Assembly: GCA_037157565.1 (NCBI GenBank)
Contig: JAZHRO010000036.1
Span: 137,198,501-137,262,500 of the forward strand
Origin: Thalassia testudinum
Taxonomy: Eukaryota; Streptophyta; Magnoliopsida; Alismatales; Hydrocharitaceae
Length of the DNA stretch: 64,000 bases
Direction of reading: 5' to 3'
Below the pieces are notes generated by a model. That model did not search any database, was not told the DNA's origin, and saw only the letters and a list, made by a program, of their open reading frames with translations. Both the position numbers and the translations under genes were made by a program. Positions within the stretch are counted from its first letter, which is position 1, and each line of letters opens with the position of its first letter. Below, piece after piece: positions 1-9,997 of this stretch.

Positions 1-485
1 ATCCATTTTTTGAGGTCCTCAGAAGAAGGGCCAAGTCGGTTTCTATGTGGGAGATGTAGCTTCGTGATCTTCAGAGGAAGATCCTTTTCAGGGATATTGA
101 ATGGGGAACCATCAGCACCAGATCTTCAGAGACAGCCACAGATCTTTCAACAGCTCCAGCCTTTGTTCCTGCCTGTGTAAAGTGGGTTTCTTTGTGTTAC
201 AAGTTGAGCATTCCATGCTTCAGCTTGAGGGGGAGTGTTGAGAGAATTGAGTGGTTGTTTAGTACCACATTGGAAAGTGTGGGCTTTGCGTGTGAGTGGT
301 AGCCTATAAATAGGTGTGTACTTCTCCCATTTACCTTCGAGAAGAAATACAGAGAAATCATGCCCATAGGGTGCCTCTCCCGTGGTTTTCTCCCTGTTCC
401 TTGTGAGTGGGGTTTCCACGTAAATCCAAGTGTTCTTCATATCTTTTATGTTTTGATATATGCTTCCGCTTTATTTTAGATTTCA
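1..485 (+). mobile_element. 3' end of a copia-type LTR retrotransposon (element Z)
   Basis: The stretch ends an LTR element whose body lies left of the window. A polypurine tract (TTGAGGGGGAG, 225-235) is followed directly by a putative 3' LTR starting TGTTGAGAG at 236 and ending near TTTCA at 485. A TATA-like run (CTATAAATAGG) lies about 70 bp into the LTR. The 1-224 part has no clean reading frame. To its right a minus-strand copia begins abruptly inside its RT end, which suggests Z inserted into that element. The exact LTR end is uncertain because the other LTR is out of view. Confidence 0.6.
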
Positions 486-507
486 ACGGTTGACTATAAG
501 AGTTTTC

Positions 508-800
508 CTACAAGGCACTTATACTCGTGAGCATCGACAACTTTTGATGTATTATCATAGAGATGGATTTTAGATTCATAGGAATATGAGCTAGCTTGGG
601 ACCTAACATTCCTATCTCTTGCAGTAAATTTGTGACATTTTCTTTAAGATAAGACCACCCTCTAGTAAGGGCAATTTCTATCCCCAGAAAATATCGAAGA
701 GGGCCAACGAGAATGATGTCATTATGTGCGGGCACTTCTTTGAATTGCATGTCCTATACATTATCATCAACGAGAATGATGCCATCCACATAAGCCAACA
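508..800 (-). pseudogene. Copia RT C-terminal segment of element C
   Basis: An open minus-strand stretch of 80 codons (508-750) reads through the copia RT signature YFLGIEIA followed by a LLQEIGMLG-type block, which lies about 40-70 residues after the catalytic aspartates. Upstream (minus sense) the catalytic box reads YVDG, so one of the two metal-binding aspartates is lost. The frame breaks just left of 508 at the LVGKLL block, where the LTR of element Z begins. Confidence 0.65.
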
Positions 801-1626
801 TCACTACTAGTCCCCACATTATCCTATATACAAATAGGGAATGATCCAAGGATGATCTATAGAAGCCAAGAGTATCTACCACCTTAGGAAGTTTTTGGAA
901 CTATGCCCTAGGTTTGTGTTCCAGGCCATGGATCCCCTTGCCAAGGTGACATGCCTTCTAACACTCTCCTTAAGACTCAAAGTGTAGTGGTTGCTGCATG
1001 TAGATCACCTTCTTGAGATCATCGTAAAAAAAAAAAAAAATTCTTCACATCTAGTTGGTATAGAGGCCAATCTTACTAACAGTCATTGAAGTCTACCTTA
1101 TAGTTGAGATGAATATCTTGACAACAAGCTTGGCCTTGTATCTAATAATGGATCCTTTTAGATTGTGCTTTAGAATGAAGGCCAATGTAGACCCCACCAT
1201 CATGGTATCAAATGGTGGGCTAGTAAGCTGCCATGTATCGTGAGAGGTAAGAGCACACATATCCTTTATAGCTTGTCTTTATTGTGGGTCAAGTAATACT
1301 TGATGGTAGAATGTAGGAATGAGCATTGTAGATGTTGCTTAGGAGAATTACTTGAAGGAGGATCTAAGACATGCTATAGAGACTTACCTGAAAATGGGAT
1401 GCATTAGGCAATTGCAGGAAGTCTTTTGGAAGGCTATTAGTAGGTTCAAGTTTGTCCTATCATCACAACTATCTCCGCCAACCACCTATTCATATGTAGC
1501 TAAGGTATTTGCCACCTAAGTGCTTGAAGTATCACTAACCACCATATCGTTACTACCTTCAAAATCTTCACTTACCTTTAGAGATGATTGTTATGTAAGT
1601 TAAAAAGGGAAAGGAACCATTGTAGG

Positions 1627-2105
1627 TGTTGGGAATAAAAGCCATGTGGGTAGCCACATGGCAGTGTCAAGAAGGCCTAACAAGGTCGGCGGCTAGAGGG
1701 TCCAAGGGACCAAGTTTGGGTCTTGCTTTTGAGTTAAGTTTGTTATTTTTAGAAAAATTATTTTAGGAAATAGTTTTGGATTTGGTTTATATTTAGAGAT
1801 AAGTTCTTTTTTATTTTAGAAGATAATGTTTGTTTCTAAATTAGTGGGATATATTCTTTATATAAAAGAGTCTTCCCTTTTGTAATCAATTTGAGTTATA
1901 AAAATATTTCCAACATTTATTCAAGACTCCTCTCCTTTCTCTCTTTTTCCACATAGTCAGCCACATTGGCCTGCCACCTAGACCAGTCGGCCTCCTTAAG
2001 GCAGCCATCGACTGCTCTTTCTATTCCATGTGTGGACAGTCCACTCTTGAACTATTTTCCCACTCCAAGATAGCCTCCACGTTTCGCCTTGTGCAATTCT
2101 TGACA
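1627..2105 (+). repeat. 5' LTR of the small LTR element
   Basis: 479 bp from TGTTGG to TTGACA. A TATA-like box (TATATAAAAG, near 1858) and a downstream TTGTAATCAATTTG run mark a plausible promoter and polyadenylation region. The last 300 bp recur at 2763-3081. Confidence 0.75.
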
Positions 2106-2762
2106 TGGTATCAGAGCAATTGGTTTAGGCTTTCTCGCGCATGTGGGTTTGTGATCGCACGTTGGTGGCCTACATCTCTAGAGAAGTCTTTCTTGACAAA
2201 TCCGATGCCTTACGCGAAGAAGGAAGGCCATAGAAGATGATAGAAGCTTCCATGATGGTCGGCGATGCCACATTATCAAGAGGAGAAGGCAAGAAGAAAA
2301 AGAAATAAGAGAAGGAGATCTATCAAGTTATTTGCATATTAATGCTTTGTATCCCATTTTTTATCCTTCAAAAGAGGAGATTTTTTTAGAGAAAAGATTC
2401 CAGAGAAAAGATGTCAAGGAAAGGACATCGCAGTCCATGTAATGATTTTCGAGGTTGCCAAAAGGAGCAACGACTTCCCAGGTTGTGAGAAGACTACTGG
2501 TTGATCCAAGAAGTTCCTTTTCTAAAGATCCAGGTAAGGTGCAAAGACCACCACGTGGGGCTACCAGTACCTCGCATGTGGTTTCTCTCACGTCTGTTGA
2601 TCTTGAGAAGATAAGTCAACAGCGGCAGTTGCGATGACTATTAAGATTACCACAGACACAATGACTTCGGAGATTGTAAGAGGCTACACTGTTGACTTGT
2701 CCAAGGAAAAGTCCAAGGGGACAGCTCTCGAGGAAGATGAATGGTGGGGCGTCTAGTCTCAT

Positions 2763-3081
2763 AAGTAGAAGTTCTTTCTTATTTTAGAAGGTAATGTTTG
2801 TTTCCAAGTTAGTGGGATATGTTCTCTCTATAAAAGAGTCTTCTCTTTTGTAATCAATTTGGGTCATAAAAATATTTCCAACATTTATTCAAGGCTCTTC
2901 TCCTCTCTCTCTCTCTCTCTCCTTCCACATAGCTGGCCACATTGGCCTGCCACCTAGACCAGTCAGCCGCCTCAAAGCAGCCATCGGCTGCTCTCCTTGT
3001 TCCATGCGTGGACAGTCCACTCTTGGACTGCTTTCCCATGCCAAGAGAGCTTCCACTCTCCACCTTGTGCAATTCTTGATG
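2763..3081 (+). repeat. 3' LTR of the small LTR element, missing its first ~165 bp
   Basis: Matches the first LTR from about 1795 onward, including the TATAAAAGAG box and the block around CCACATTGGCCTGCCACC. A CT-repeat (about 2905-2925) is expanded relative to the first LTR. Its last two bases read TG where the first copy has CA. The missing start implies an internal deletion that took the polypurine tract and the beginning of this LTR. Confidence 0.75.
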
Positions 3082-3585
3082 GTAGGCTTGTAGTGCCTTT
3101 GAGTATTTGAAGTGACAGAGATTGGAGTTTCCTTCAAAGGTGTGGGAGGAGCAACCATGGCACCATATTGAGACCATAATCACATGTGAGCCTTTGTGAA
3201 GTTTGGAACAAACTCAAAAAATGTTGCACCTGCACTAAGGTAATGGAGACAAAGGGAATCATAACATCGATACCTTTCCTTTCTCAAAGAAAGAAAACAT
3301 CAATACCCCTTCTATGATATACAATACCCTAAGAAAATATACTTCACTACTTTAGGAGCCAACTTGTCCTTGCTTGGATCAGTCGTGCACCCAAGGACAT
3401 GAAATTGGACATATGATAACTTTGCATTAGGGTATAGGAGCTGCATTGGTATCTATTCATTAAGAATGAGGATGGCATGCAATTAATAAGGTAACATGTT
3501 GTAAGTGCTTCATCTTTCTAATACTAAGAAGGTACACTATGATGGCTTAATAGTGTCCTGGCAATATACAAAATATGGTGATGAG

Positions 3586-3620
3586 TGGTAGAGAACGAAC
3601 CAACTTGTTATTCCAATGAA
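3586..3620 (-). repeat. Outer fragment of the 3' LTR of copia B
   Basis: This 35 bp (TGGTAGAGAACGAACC and on) matches the outer end of the intact LTR of B at 30211-30245. The rest of the LTR resumes at about 9852, after the LINE. Joining the two gives the same order as the intact LTR. Confidence 0.65.
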
Positions 3621-3679
3621 TTGGGCATATCCCTACCTTGCCCACTGTTGGTTCACCTTTTGCAAAAAATCAACTATCT

Positions 3680-5535
3680 TGGACGGATGGAGAGATGAGA
3701 TGAGGGACCTGAGAGATGAGCGAGAGAGGGAGAAGGGAGGCCGGCGAGGGTGGTGCTTGGGTGGAGATGGGGAGGAGGAGGCAGAGGAGGGCCCCTCAGT
3801 TCGCTGCTTAAAGTTCTTGGGTTTGGGTCATGTTGCGATGGTGTGTAGGGAACCATTTCGTTGCCTCAAGTGTGGAGGTTTGGGGCATTGTAGAGCAGCT
3901 TGTGGTGCTTAGAGATGCGAGGCAAAGGGTCTAGGGTTGATGGAGGAATTGCCTCCACCACCATCGGGGGCCCTTCTAATGGAGGTGGAGATTCCTTGGT
4001 TGTCGCATGTGTTGGCCATTGAGAGGAACTTGACAGGGGCATTGGTGGGGGAGACGATGGAAGGGGTATTGGAGTGGATGCACTTGAAGACTTTCGCAAC
4101 CTCGCTGGTGGGAAGGCGGCTTTGATTTCGTCCTCTTATTGCCTGTTCTTTGGGTTGTCCCGAGAGATCGCTCACAACTTGGTCTTCAACACGACCAAGT
4201 TTGTTGGCACCACGATCCGTTGGAGATGGCTGACGAAGCATGATGGGGCTTTACTGGAGCAGCCGCCATTGAAGATGGAGGTATTGCTCGCGATTAAGGG
4301 GGATGCCGGTGTGGCTTAGAACGAAGGAGGCAGTGGAGTCTCCCTTTGCCACCCTCAGGCGATGCTCCTCACTGAGGGTGGTCGAGGGGGGCATGGCAGT
4401 TGTGAAGGTGGTCGTGGAATTGGTCCCTTAAGTGGTGATTCCTCCTAAGGTGGTGATGCGGCTGGGGTGATCCACATGGGTAGTGAAGGTGGATATGGTG
4501 GGGGGTAGCGTGTGGTCCTTCAAGGAGGTCCTCACTAGGGCTCCTCGAAGACCTCAGGGAGGTGGTGAGCGGTGGTAGTAGTGGCGGTGGAGGTGGCGTT
4601 GCAGAGGAGCAGAAGGTCGAGTGTCGACCTTGGAAGGTGAAAATTTGGCGTGTGAATAAGGGCACAGATTTTGTGGGATTTGTTGGCATCTCCAAGAATA
4701 TCATGATTTTGGATGAGGAAGTGCGTGGCATTAATACTGGGGGCATGGTTTTAGAAAGTGGAGGGGGTAGGGGAGGAGATGTCGTGCGTTCGGTTTTAGG
4801 GGAGGAGAAGTGCTCTGTCGAGGTTGACGTGGCTAATAAGTGGGCCCGTGCCGGTTTTGAAGAGTAGGGGAATGGGCCAGCTGTGGGTCCGATTGCTTTT
4901 GAAGGGGGGCTTTTGTGGGTCTCGTTCCAGGGAGGCCCTTGAGCATTGTCTTCGCGAGAGCGAGGAGGCAGCGCTCCTCGCTTCTGGAGACTTCAGTGAC
5001 TCGTGTCTCTCGGAGATGGGAGTGCCTGCGAGCTCCACCCCCGAGAAGGTCTTCGTGTCTCATCACTTGGCGGTGGGGGAGGTGCTCCGGGTGACCTCTT
5101 CGACATTGGAAGGTCCACGCGGCGCTGATGGGGGTGATGGCGACCACCACTTTGGGGCGGGGTGCTTTCATCGATTGAGGATGTAGCAACTTGCATCGAT
5201 TCAGGGGTAGGGGGGAGCTTTGGTTATAGAGATAGACTCCAACGCATGCGGGTCCTCGAAGGGTGATGGGATAGTAGGGGCGGGGGCTGATGGTGGGGGC
5301 AGTTTGGTGGTTGGGGAGGGATGTGGGGGCCTGGGGGATGTGGCGATGTTGGTGGAGGGGGAGGTCTTAGGTTCTTTATCGACCGGTGGGGGAGAGGACG
5401 TGGTGGATGGAGCTGGGTGGGGGGTAAGGTGAGGAGTTGTGATGGAGCAGGGGCTTCAATCATGCTGAGCTTGTCCACGTTGCAGAGGCAGCAGGCTTCA
5501 GGTGCATTGGTGGGGTTGATTTTGCATGTGCTCAA
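3680..5535 (+). pseudogene. LINE-A ORF1 (nucleic-acid binding protein), broken
   Basis: ORF1 of plant L1 elements encodes an RNA-binding chaperone. Here two knuckles are seen in frame in the 98-codon stretch at 3616-3912: a damaged first one (CLKFLGLGHVAMVC, second Cys lost) and an intact second (CLKCGGLGHCRAAC). Downstream, around 4020-4320, a frame-shifted DUF4283-like region begins LVGETMEG. The rest (4560-5500) is G-rich, with glycine runs and several short frames. Stop codon TAG directly after the second knuckle breaks the frame. Confidence 0.6.
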
Positions 5536-5537
5536 TG

Positions 5538-8500
5538 ATGAAGGTTCTAACATGGAACGTCATAGGCTTGAACGATTCGTTTAGAAGTGTGGCGTTGAGG
5601 TCTTATTTGTAGAAGTAGGGTCGTGACATCATACTCCTCGAGGGGTCTAAGTTGCAACAGTGTGATTAGAGAGTTTGGAGGGAGATTGGGGGGGTGCCTT
5701 TCAGGAGTTTGTGGTTTTGGATGTCGTGGGACGCTTAGGGGGTATCATCGTGGGATGGAAGACACATGTTCTTTGGAAGACTTGGTGGTTGGGACCTGTG
5801 TGGTGTCTGTCTCGCTCAGGAAGTGCAGTGAAGGCTTTACTACTGTGATTTCCATTGTTTACAGTTTGATTGAGGATTCTAATAGGCATGAACTATGGGA
5901 GGATCTTAGTCAGATTGCTTTGAGATTTCAGGGTTATCCCTGGCTGATTGGTAGGGATTTTAACGTCACATTGGCAGCAGATGATTGACCAGGAGGGAGA
6001 GGTGGACCAGACTGTGGTTCAGAAGACTTCTCCGAGTTTGTTGCTACGCATGGTTTGGTAGATTTGCTTTCCTCCTTCGTTGCTTTCACTTGGAGGAGCT
6101 TTGGAGGGTTGATGTCCAGGCTGGATAGATTTTTCTCCTTGATAGAGATTGCAGAGGTGTTTCCGTTGGTGGGAGTTCGCCCTATGGAGAGACCTTTCTC
6201 AAATCACATGCCACTCATGTGGGTGTCCTGTGAGTCTACCAAATGTGGTACGTATTTCAAATTTGATAGAGTGTGGTTGTTGGAGGAGGGGATTAGAGGG
6301 AAGGTTGAGGACAAGTGGAGATCCTTGCAGCCGGAGGGTTCGACAGTGACGGGGTTGGAGTTGAAACTACGGGAGCTCAAGTTGTTCCTTAAGGATCTTA
6401 GGAGGCAGATAAAGGAAGAACGGATGAGGAAGGAGGTGCTGGGGGAGGTTGGGAGGCTGGACAGAACTGAAGATATCCTGACGCTGAGGTTGGGAGGTTG
6501 GGGCGCTGGGGCTCTTGACGGCTGAGGAGAGGGTACCCAAGGTCGAGCATATGAAGACCATTTAGGCAGAAGATAGGAAGGTGGAAGTGGATTAAGGAGG
6601 GAGACTCCAACACCAGATTTTTTCACATGGTGGCTTCTGGTAGACGACGTAAGAACTGGATTGATAGGCTTGTAATGGGCGACATAGAGTATGTTGGCAG
6701 GGAGGTAGTGGGCAAGGTGGCTGCGGGTTTCTTCAGGGGTTCACGAGGAAGAGGTGGGCCGGCAAATGGAGGTAGCGGGGGTTAGATATCCTGTCCATTT
6801 GTGATGAGTAGGCTGAGGGGCTAGTGGCACCATTCACAGAGGATGAGGTGCGGAAGGCGGTTTGGGGATTGAATGCAGATGGTTGCCTAGGTTTGGATGG
6901 CTTTCCGGTACATTTTTATAAGGAGTTCTGGATGTTGATTTAGGGGGATGTCATGGAGGTGATAACAGATTTTGGAGAGGGGAATTTTGGCTTTAATAGA
7001 CTTAAGAAGTTTTACATGCTCCTGCTGCCTAAGGAGGGGACGAAAGCTATTGATGATTTTATACTTATTGCCCTTTACAATGCGATCTACTTGATAGTGG
7101 CAAAGGTTCTGGCCAATAGGTTGAGCAGGGTGATTGATGGGGTGGTTTCACAGATGCATACAACATTTGTACTAGGAAGGAATGCCCTTGATGGTTATAT
7201 GGCAGCCACAAAGATTTTGGCCCTATGGAGGAGGGAGAGGAGGGTGACCTTCCTCTAGAAGGTTGACTTTAGGAAGGCCTATGATTTTGTCCATTGGTCT
7301 TTCTTGTGGGCCTCTATGATCAAGAGGGGTTTCCCGTTGGTTTGGATACAATGGATGAAGTAGTGAGTCACGACGACTTCTTTAATGGGAACTCAGCAAG
7401 CGGATGGATATAGCTGAGGGGAGTCCGACAAGGGTGTCCTCTTGCGCCTATGCTTTTTGTTCTGGCTGCGGATGCACTGGCGAGATCTTCAATTAGAGCT
7501 TGTGAGAGGGGATTGTTCAGGGGGTTCTCAGTGGATGATGGGACCATGGTTTCGGTACTTCAGTATGCAGATGACACCCTTTTCTTTGTCGAGGGGACTG
7601 AGATAGAGGTGAGGAGGCTTCGGGTTCTGCTGAAGCTATTTGGAGAGGCATCCGACTTGCAGATTAACTACTTGAAATCAATGTTCATCCCTTTTGGTCT
7701 GTCAGAGGAGGAGGCTGGTGCTTACAGTACTGTGTTGGGGATAGAGAGGAGCCTTGCCCATCTCCTATTTGGGCTTGCCTTTGACAGATAGGAGGATTTC
7801 TGTGCAAGATTGGGTACCTTTGGTGGAGAGGATTGAGGGTCAGTTGGCACGATGGGCATCAAAGTTGTTGTTTTGGGGGGAAGATTGGTGATTCTCAAAG
7901 TTGTGTTGGCTTCGATGCCCTCGTATTTTGCAGCCGTCTTGAAGATGTTGCGACAGATTGAGAAGATTCTGAACATCATGAGGAACTTCTTCTGGACCAA
8001 TTATGGGTCGAGTGGGAGCGGAGTGAAGTTGGTGGCATGGAAGGAGGTTTGCAAACCTCTCAAGGAGGGGGGTCTGGGAGTTAGGGAGGTAGGGAGGATG
8101 AATGATAGTCTCTTAACCAAGTGGTTTGTTAGGCTACTTAGGAGTGAGGATTGTTTGGTAGGGTGGATCCTGCGTTCCTTCTATTGGGGCTCCCTTCACT
8201 AGGATATGATGTTGTTTGCTCCACGGGGCACGTCACATTTTGTTAGGAGATTATCTTTGGTGGCACCCAGGATTTAGAACTTCTTTACATCGGTCCTTGG
8301 ATCCGGAATTGGATTCAGGTTTTGGACAGATGATTGGACATGATAGGGGAGATTGTGTGATCACTTTCCCAGGATATCGACGCTGGTAGTTGACAGAGGA
8401 GTTACGGTAGCTAGGGATGCAAGTTTCGGTTAACTCGACTCGAACCTGACCTAATCCAACCTGAAAAGAATGGGTAAAACCCGATCCGAATCCAATCAGG

Positions 8501-9780
8501 TTCGGGTATGGGTTTTATCCAAGAAAACCTGACCGGTTATGGGTATGGATATGAATCTATACCTGATTACCCTACTTGAACATTCGAATAAAATCCCCAT
8601 TTACCTGAGATATATAAGTTTCACCCTAAGTTCCTCATTCCCTCAACCTTAATCTTTCTCATGATTTCCTCTATAATTTTGAACGTTGGGAATGCTTTTG
8701 AAGCTTCCGTTCAGCATTTATTTTGGATATAAGGATTTTTATTTGAAATGTACTTCTATTTAATCTTTCTTTGTATTTTTATTTTTAATGTATTCCCCTT
8801 GAAGGCTTGTTTTGCAATAATTTTAGTGGAGATCGATAAAATTAGAGTAGCCCGAGCTCCAATGTTTAGAGCTTGTTAAAAATAAATAATTAATGAATTG
8901 CATTATAGATTTTTCTTCTTCTTTGATTTTAATTTGACACGATTTGATTATAAGATCAATTTATAAATGGGTACCTGATGGGTAGATGGATGAGTATAGG
9001 TTTGGATTTTTGTACCCGATGGGTAAATGGGTAGGGTATGAATATGAATTTTGTAAATGAGTATGGGTATGGGTTTAGCCAAACCTGACTTGAACCCGAC
9101 CCGTTTGTAAATGAGGTGTGGGATGGTTGCTGGTGCCCCAACCTCTTGGGAAATCTTTTTGACCAAAGGATTGGGGAACTGTAGGTACTTTTGTAGGAAC
9201 TGGAGGGATTTCAGCTTGATGAGCGGTTGGATGCTAATGGTTGCGAGGAAGGAGACTTCTCTGTTTGCGCGGCTTATAGGAGGCTGGGAAGCTTGCCATT
9301 TTGGAGGATATTGACCTTGTCAGAGATTGCAAGCAGCTCTGGGAGCTGCGTGTCTGCTAAAGGTGAAGATTTTTGTTTAGTTGTTTAGGAGAGGTAGGGT
9401 CATGACAACGGTATGGAGGGTCAGGTGGGTCCAGGGGCTGATACGGTGTACGGTCTTTATCTTGGAGCAGAAGAGAATGTAGAGCACCTTTTTTTCACAT
9501 GCCCGGTGGGGACGTAGATTTGGAGGCATTTTGGTGATGGGTGGTGGATGTATGACTCTTTTGATGCTTTTTGGAGGTCTCTCAGGTGTGGGAGCAAAAG
9601 TGAGGGACAAAATTCTTTCTGGATGAAGAAGGATAGGGCGCGGCCTCTTGCAGTCTTATGGGGCATTTGGCTAGGAAGGAATGCAGTGGTCTTTAGGGGG
9701 TAGCGTTCGTATGTGGAAAACTTTGTGGAGTCTGTGTTGTCATTTCTTTCTTTGTGGAGCTGTAATGTGTAATATGGCTT
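5538..9780 (+). pseudogene. LINE-A ORF2 (endonuclease, reverse transcriptase, zf-RVT), broken
   Basis: ORF2 starts with MKVLTWNVIGLND at 5538, the usual start of the apurinic-type endonuclease of plant L1. The endonuclease continues to about 6525 in fragments, including a WLIGRDFNVTLA run (5940-5980). RT is seen at 6953-7258 (VLANRLSRVI block) and 7450-7791, with an intact QYADDTLFF catalytic box. A thumb/linker region follows at 7852-8202. After the 8411-9111 insert the zf-RVT region resumes (9112-9770) with a HLFFTCPVG-type motif near 9490. Premature stops occur throughout. Confidence 0.75.
8411..9111. mobile_element. 0.7 kb insert in LINE-A ORF2, possible hAT-type MITE
   Basis: The LINE reading frame breaks after GVTVA (8396-8410) and resumes in the same frame at EVWDG (9112). 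The insert starts AGGGATGCAAG, and both ends are rich in (A)CCCGAC/GTCGGG(T)-type motifs (TCGAACCTGACC at the left, GAACCCGACCCG at the right). Tandem GGGTA/GGGTATG motifs lie near 8950-9070. Such CGGGT-rich ends are common in short plant hAT derivatives, but I see neither an exact 8 bp duplication nor a clean terminal inverted repeat, so the class is inferred. Confidence 0.45.
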
Positions 9781-9851
9781 AGTGCCTTTTTTATGAATGG
9801 AAAATCTGGGTGGTTATCATATGGATATCCACCCTTTCACTTGTCAAAAAA

Positions 9852-9988
9852 ATATAAACCTTACACCTCTTTATATAGAGAAGAAGTGTAGGAAAATTAC
9901 ACTATATGTCTATATAGAAAAATAAAATAACAAGATGCCACAAAATAAAACATAAGAGATAAGTAAGGAGACATGGAATATGTCAACA
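9852..9988 (-). repeat. Inner part of the 3' LTR of copia B
   Basis: On the minus strand the LTR begins TGTTGACATATTCC directly after a CTTGAGGAG polypurine tract (9989-9997). It matches 30240-30376 over a TATA-like block (CTCTTTATATAG) and the shared run ATAAGAGATAAGTAA. Confidence 0.75.
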
Positions 9989-9997
9989 CTCCTCAAG

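Larger units (their letters stand above)
1627..3081 (+). mobile_element. Small LTR element, coding-poor, flanked by GTAGG duplication
   Basis: A first LTR (1627-2105) begins TGTTGGGAA and ends TTGACA. It is followed at once by a primer binding site TGGTATCAGAGCA (2106-2118) complementary to initiator tRNA-Met. A second, 5'-truncated copy occupies 2763-3081. The 5 bp GTAGG occurs just before the first LTR (1622-1626) and just after the second (3082-3086), a target site duplication inside element C. The internal 650 bp has no recognisable gag or pol. It is a deletion derivative or a TRIM/LARD-like non-autonomous element. Confidence 0.75.
486..3585 (-). mobile_element. Degenerate Ty1/copia element C, minus strand, partial
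   Basis: Read on the minus strand, this is part of a copia polyprotein from integrase (about 3250-3585) to reverse transcriptase (508-1310). Integrase C-terminal motifs are visible: LLINCMPSS, and an IFLG..SQKGYRCF-like run. RT motifs include YFLGIEIA (near 660-685) and a catalytic YVDG (near 775-790) in place of YVDD. Many frameshifts and stops make it non-functional. It is split by a small LTR element at 1627-3081 and is truncated by element Z on the left and element B on the right. Right of B its remaining 5' part is not recognised. Confidence 0.7.
3621..9852 (+). mobile_element. L1-type LINE (LINE-A), near full length, inactive
   Basis: A 6.2 kb non-LTR element inserted in an LTR of copia B. 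It has an ORF1 with two CCHC knuckles (about 3800-3910) and an ORF2 starting near 5538 with endonuclease, RT (YADD box at about 7565) and a C-terminal zf-RVT region. It ends with an A-rich tail near 9845-9852. Stops and frameshifts are frequent, so it cannot be active. A 0.7 kb insert splits the ORF2 3' region at 8411-9111. Target duplications are not clear, perhaps AATGAA against AATATAAA. Confidence 0.8.

Noticed and set aside
3586..3620. Possible 5 bp target duplication for copia B (ATGAG on the left, CGATG on the right).
   Set aside because: The words do not match at the same offset, so no duplication is claimed.
6204..6626. Minus-strand 140-codon frame in LINE-A.
   Set aside because: It is a shadow of the LINE ORF2 endonuclease/linker frame on the plus strand.
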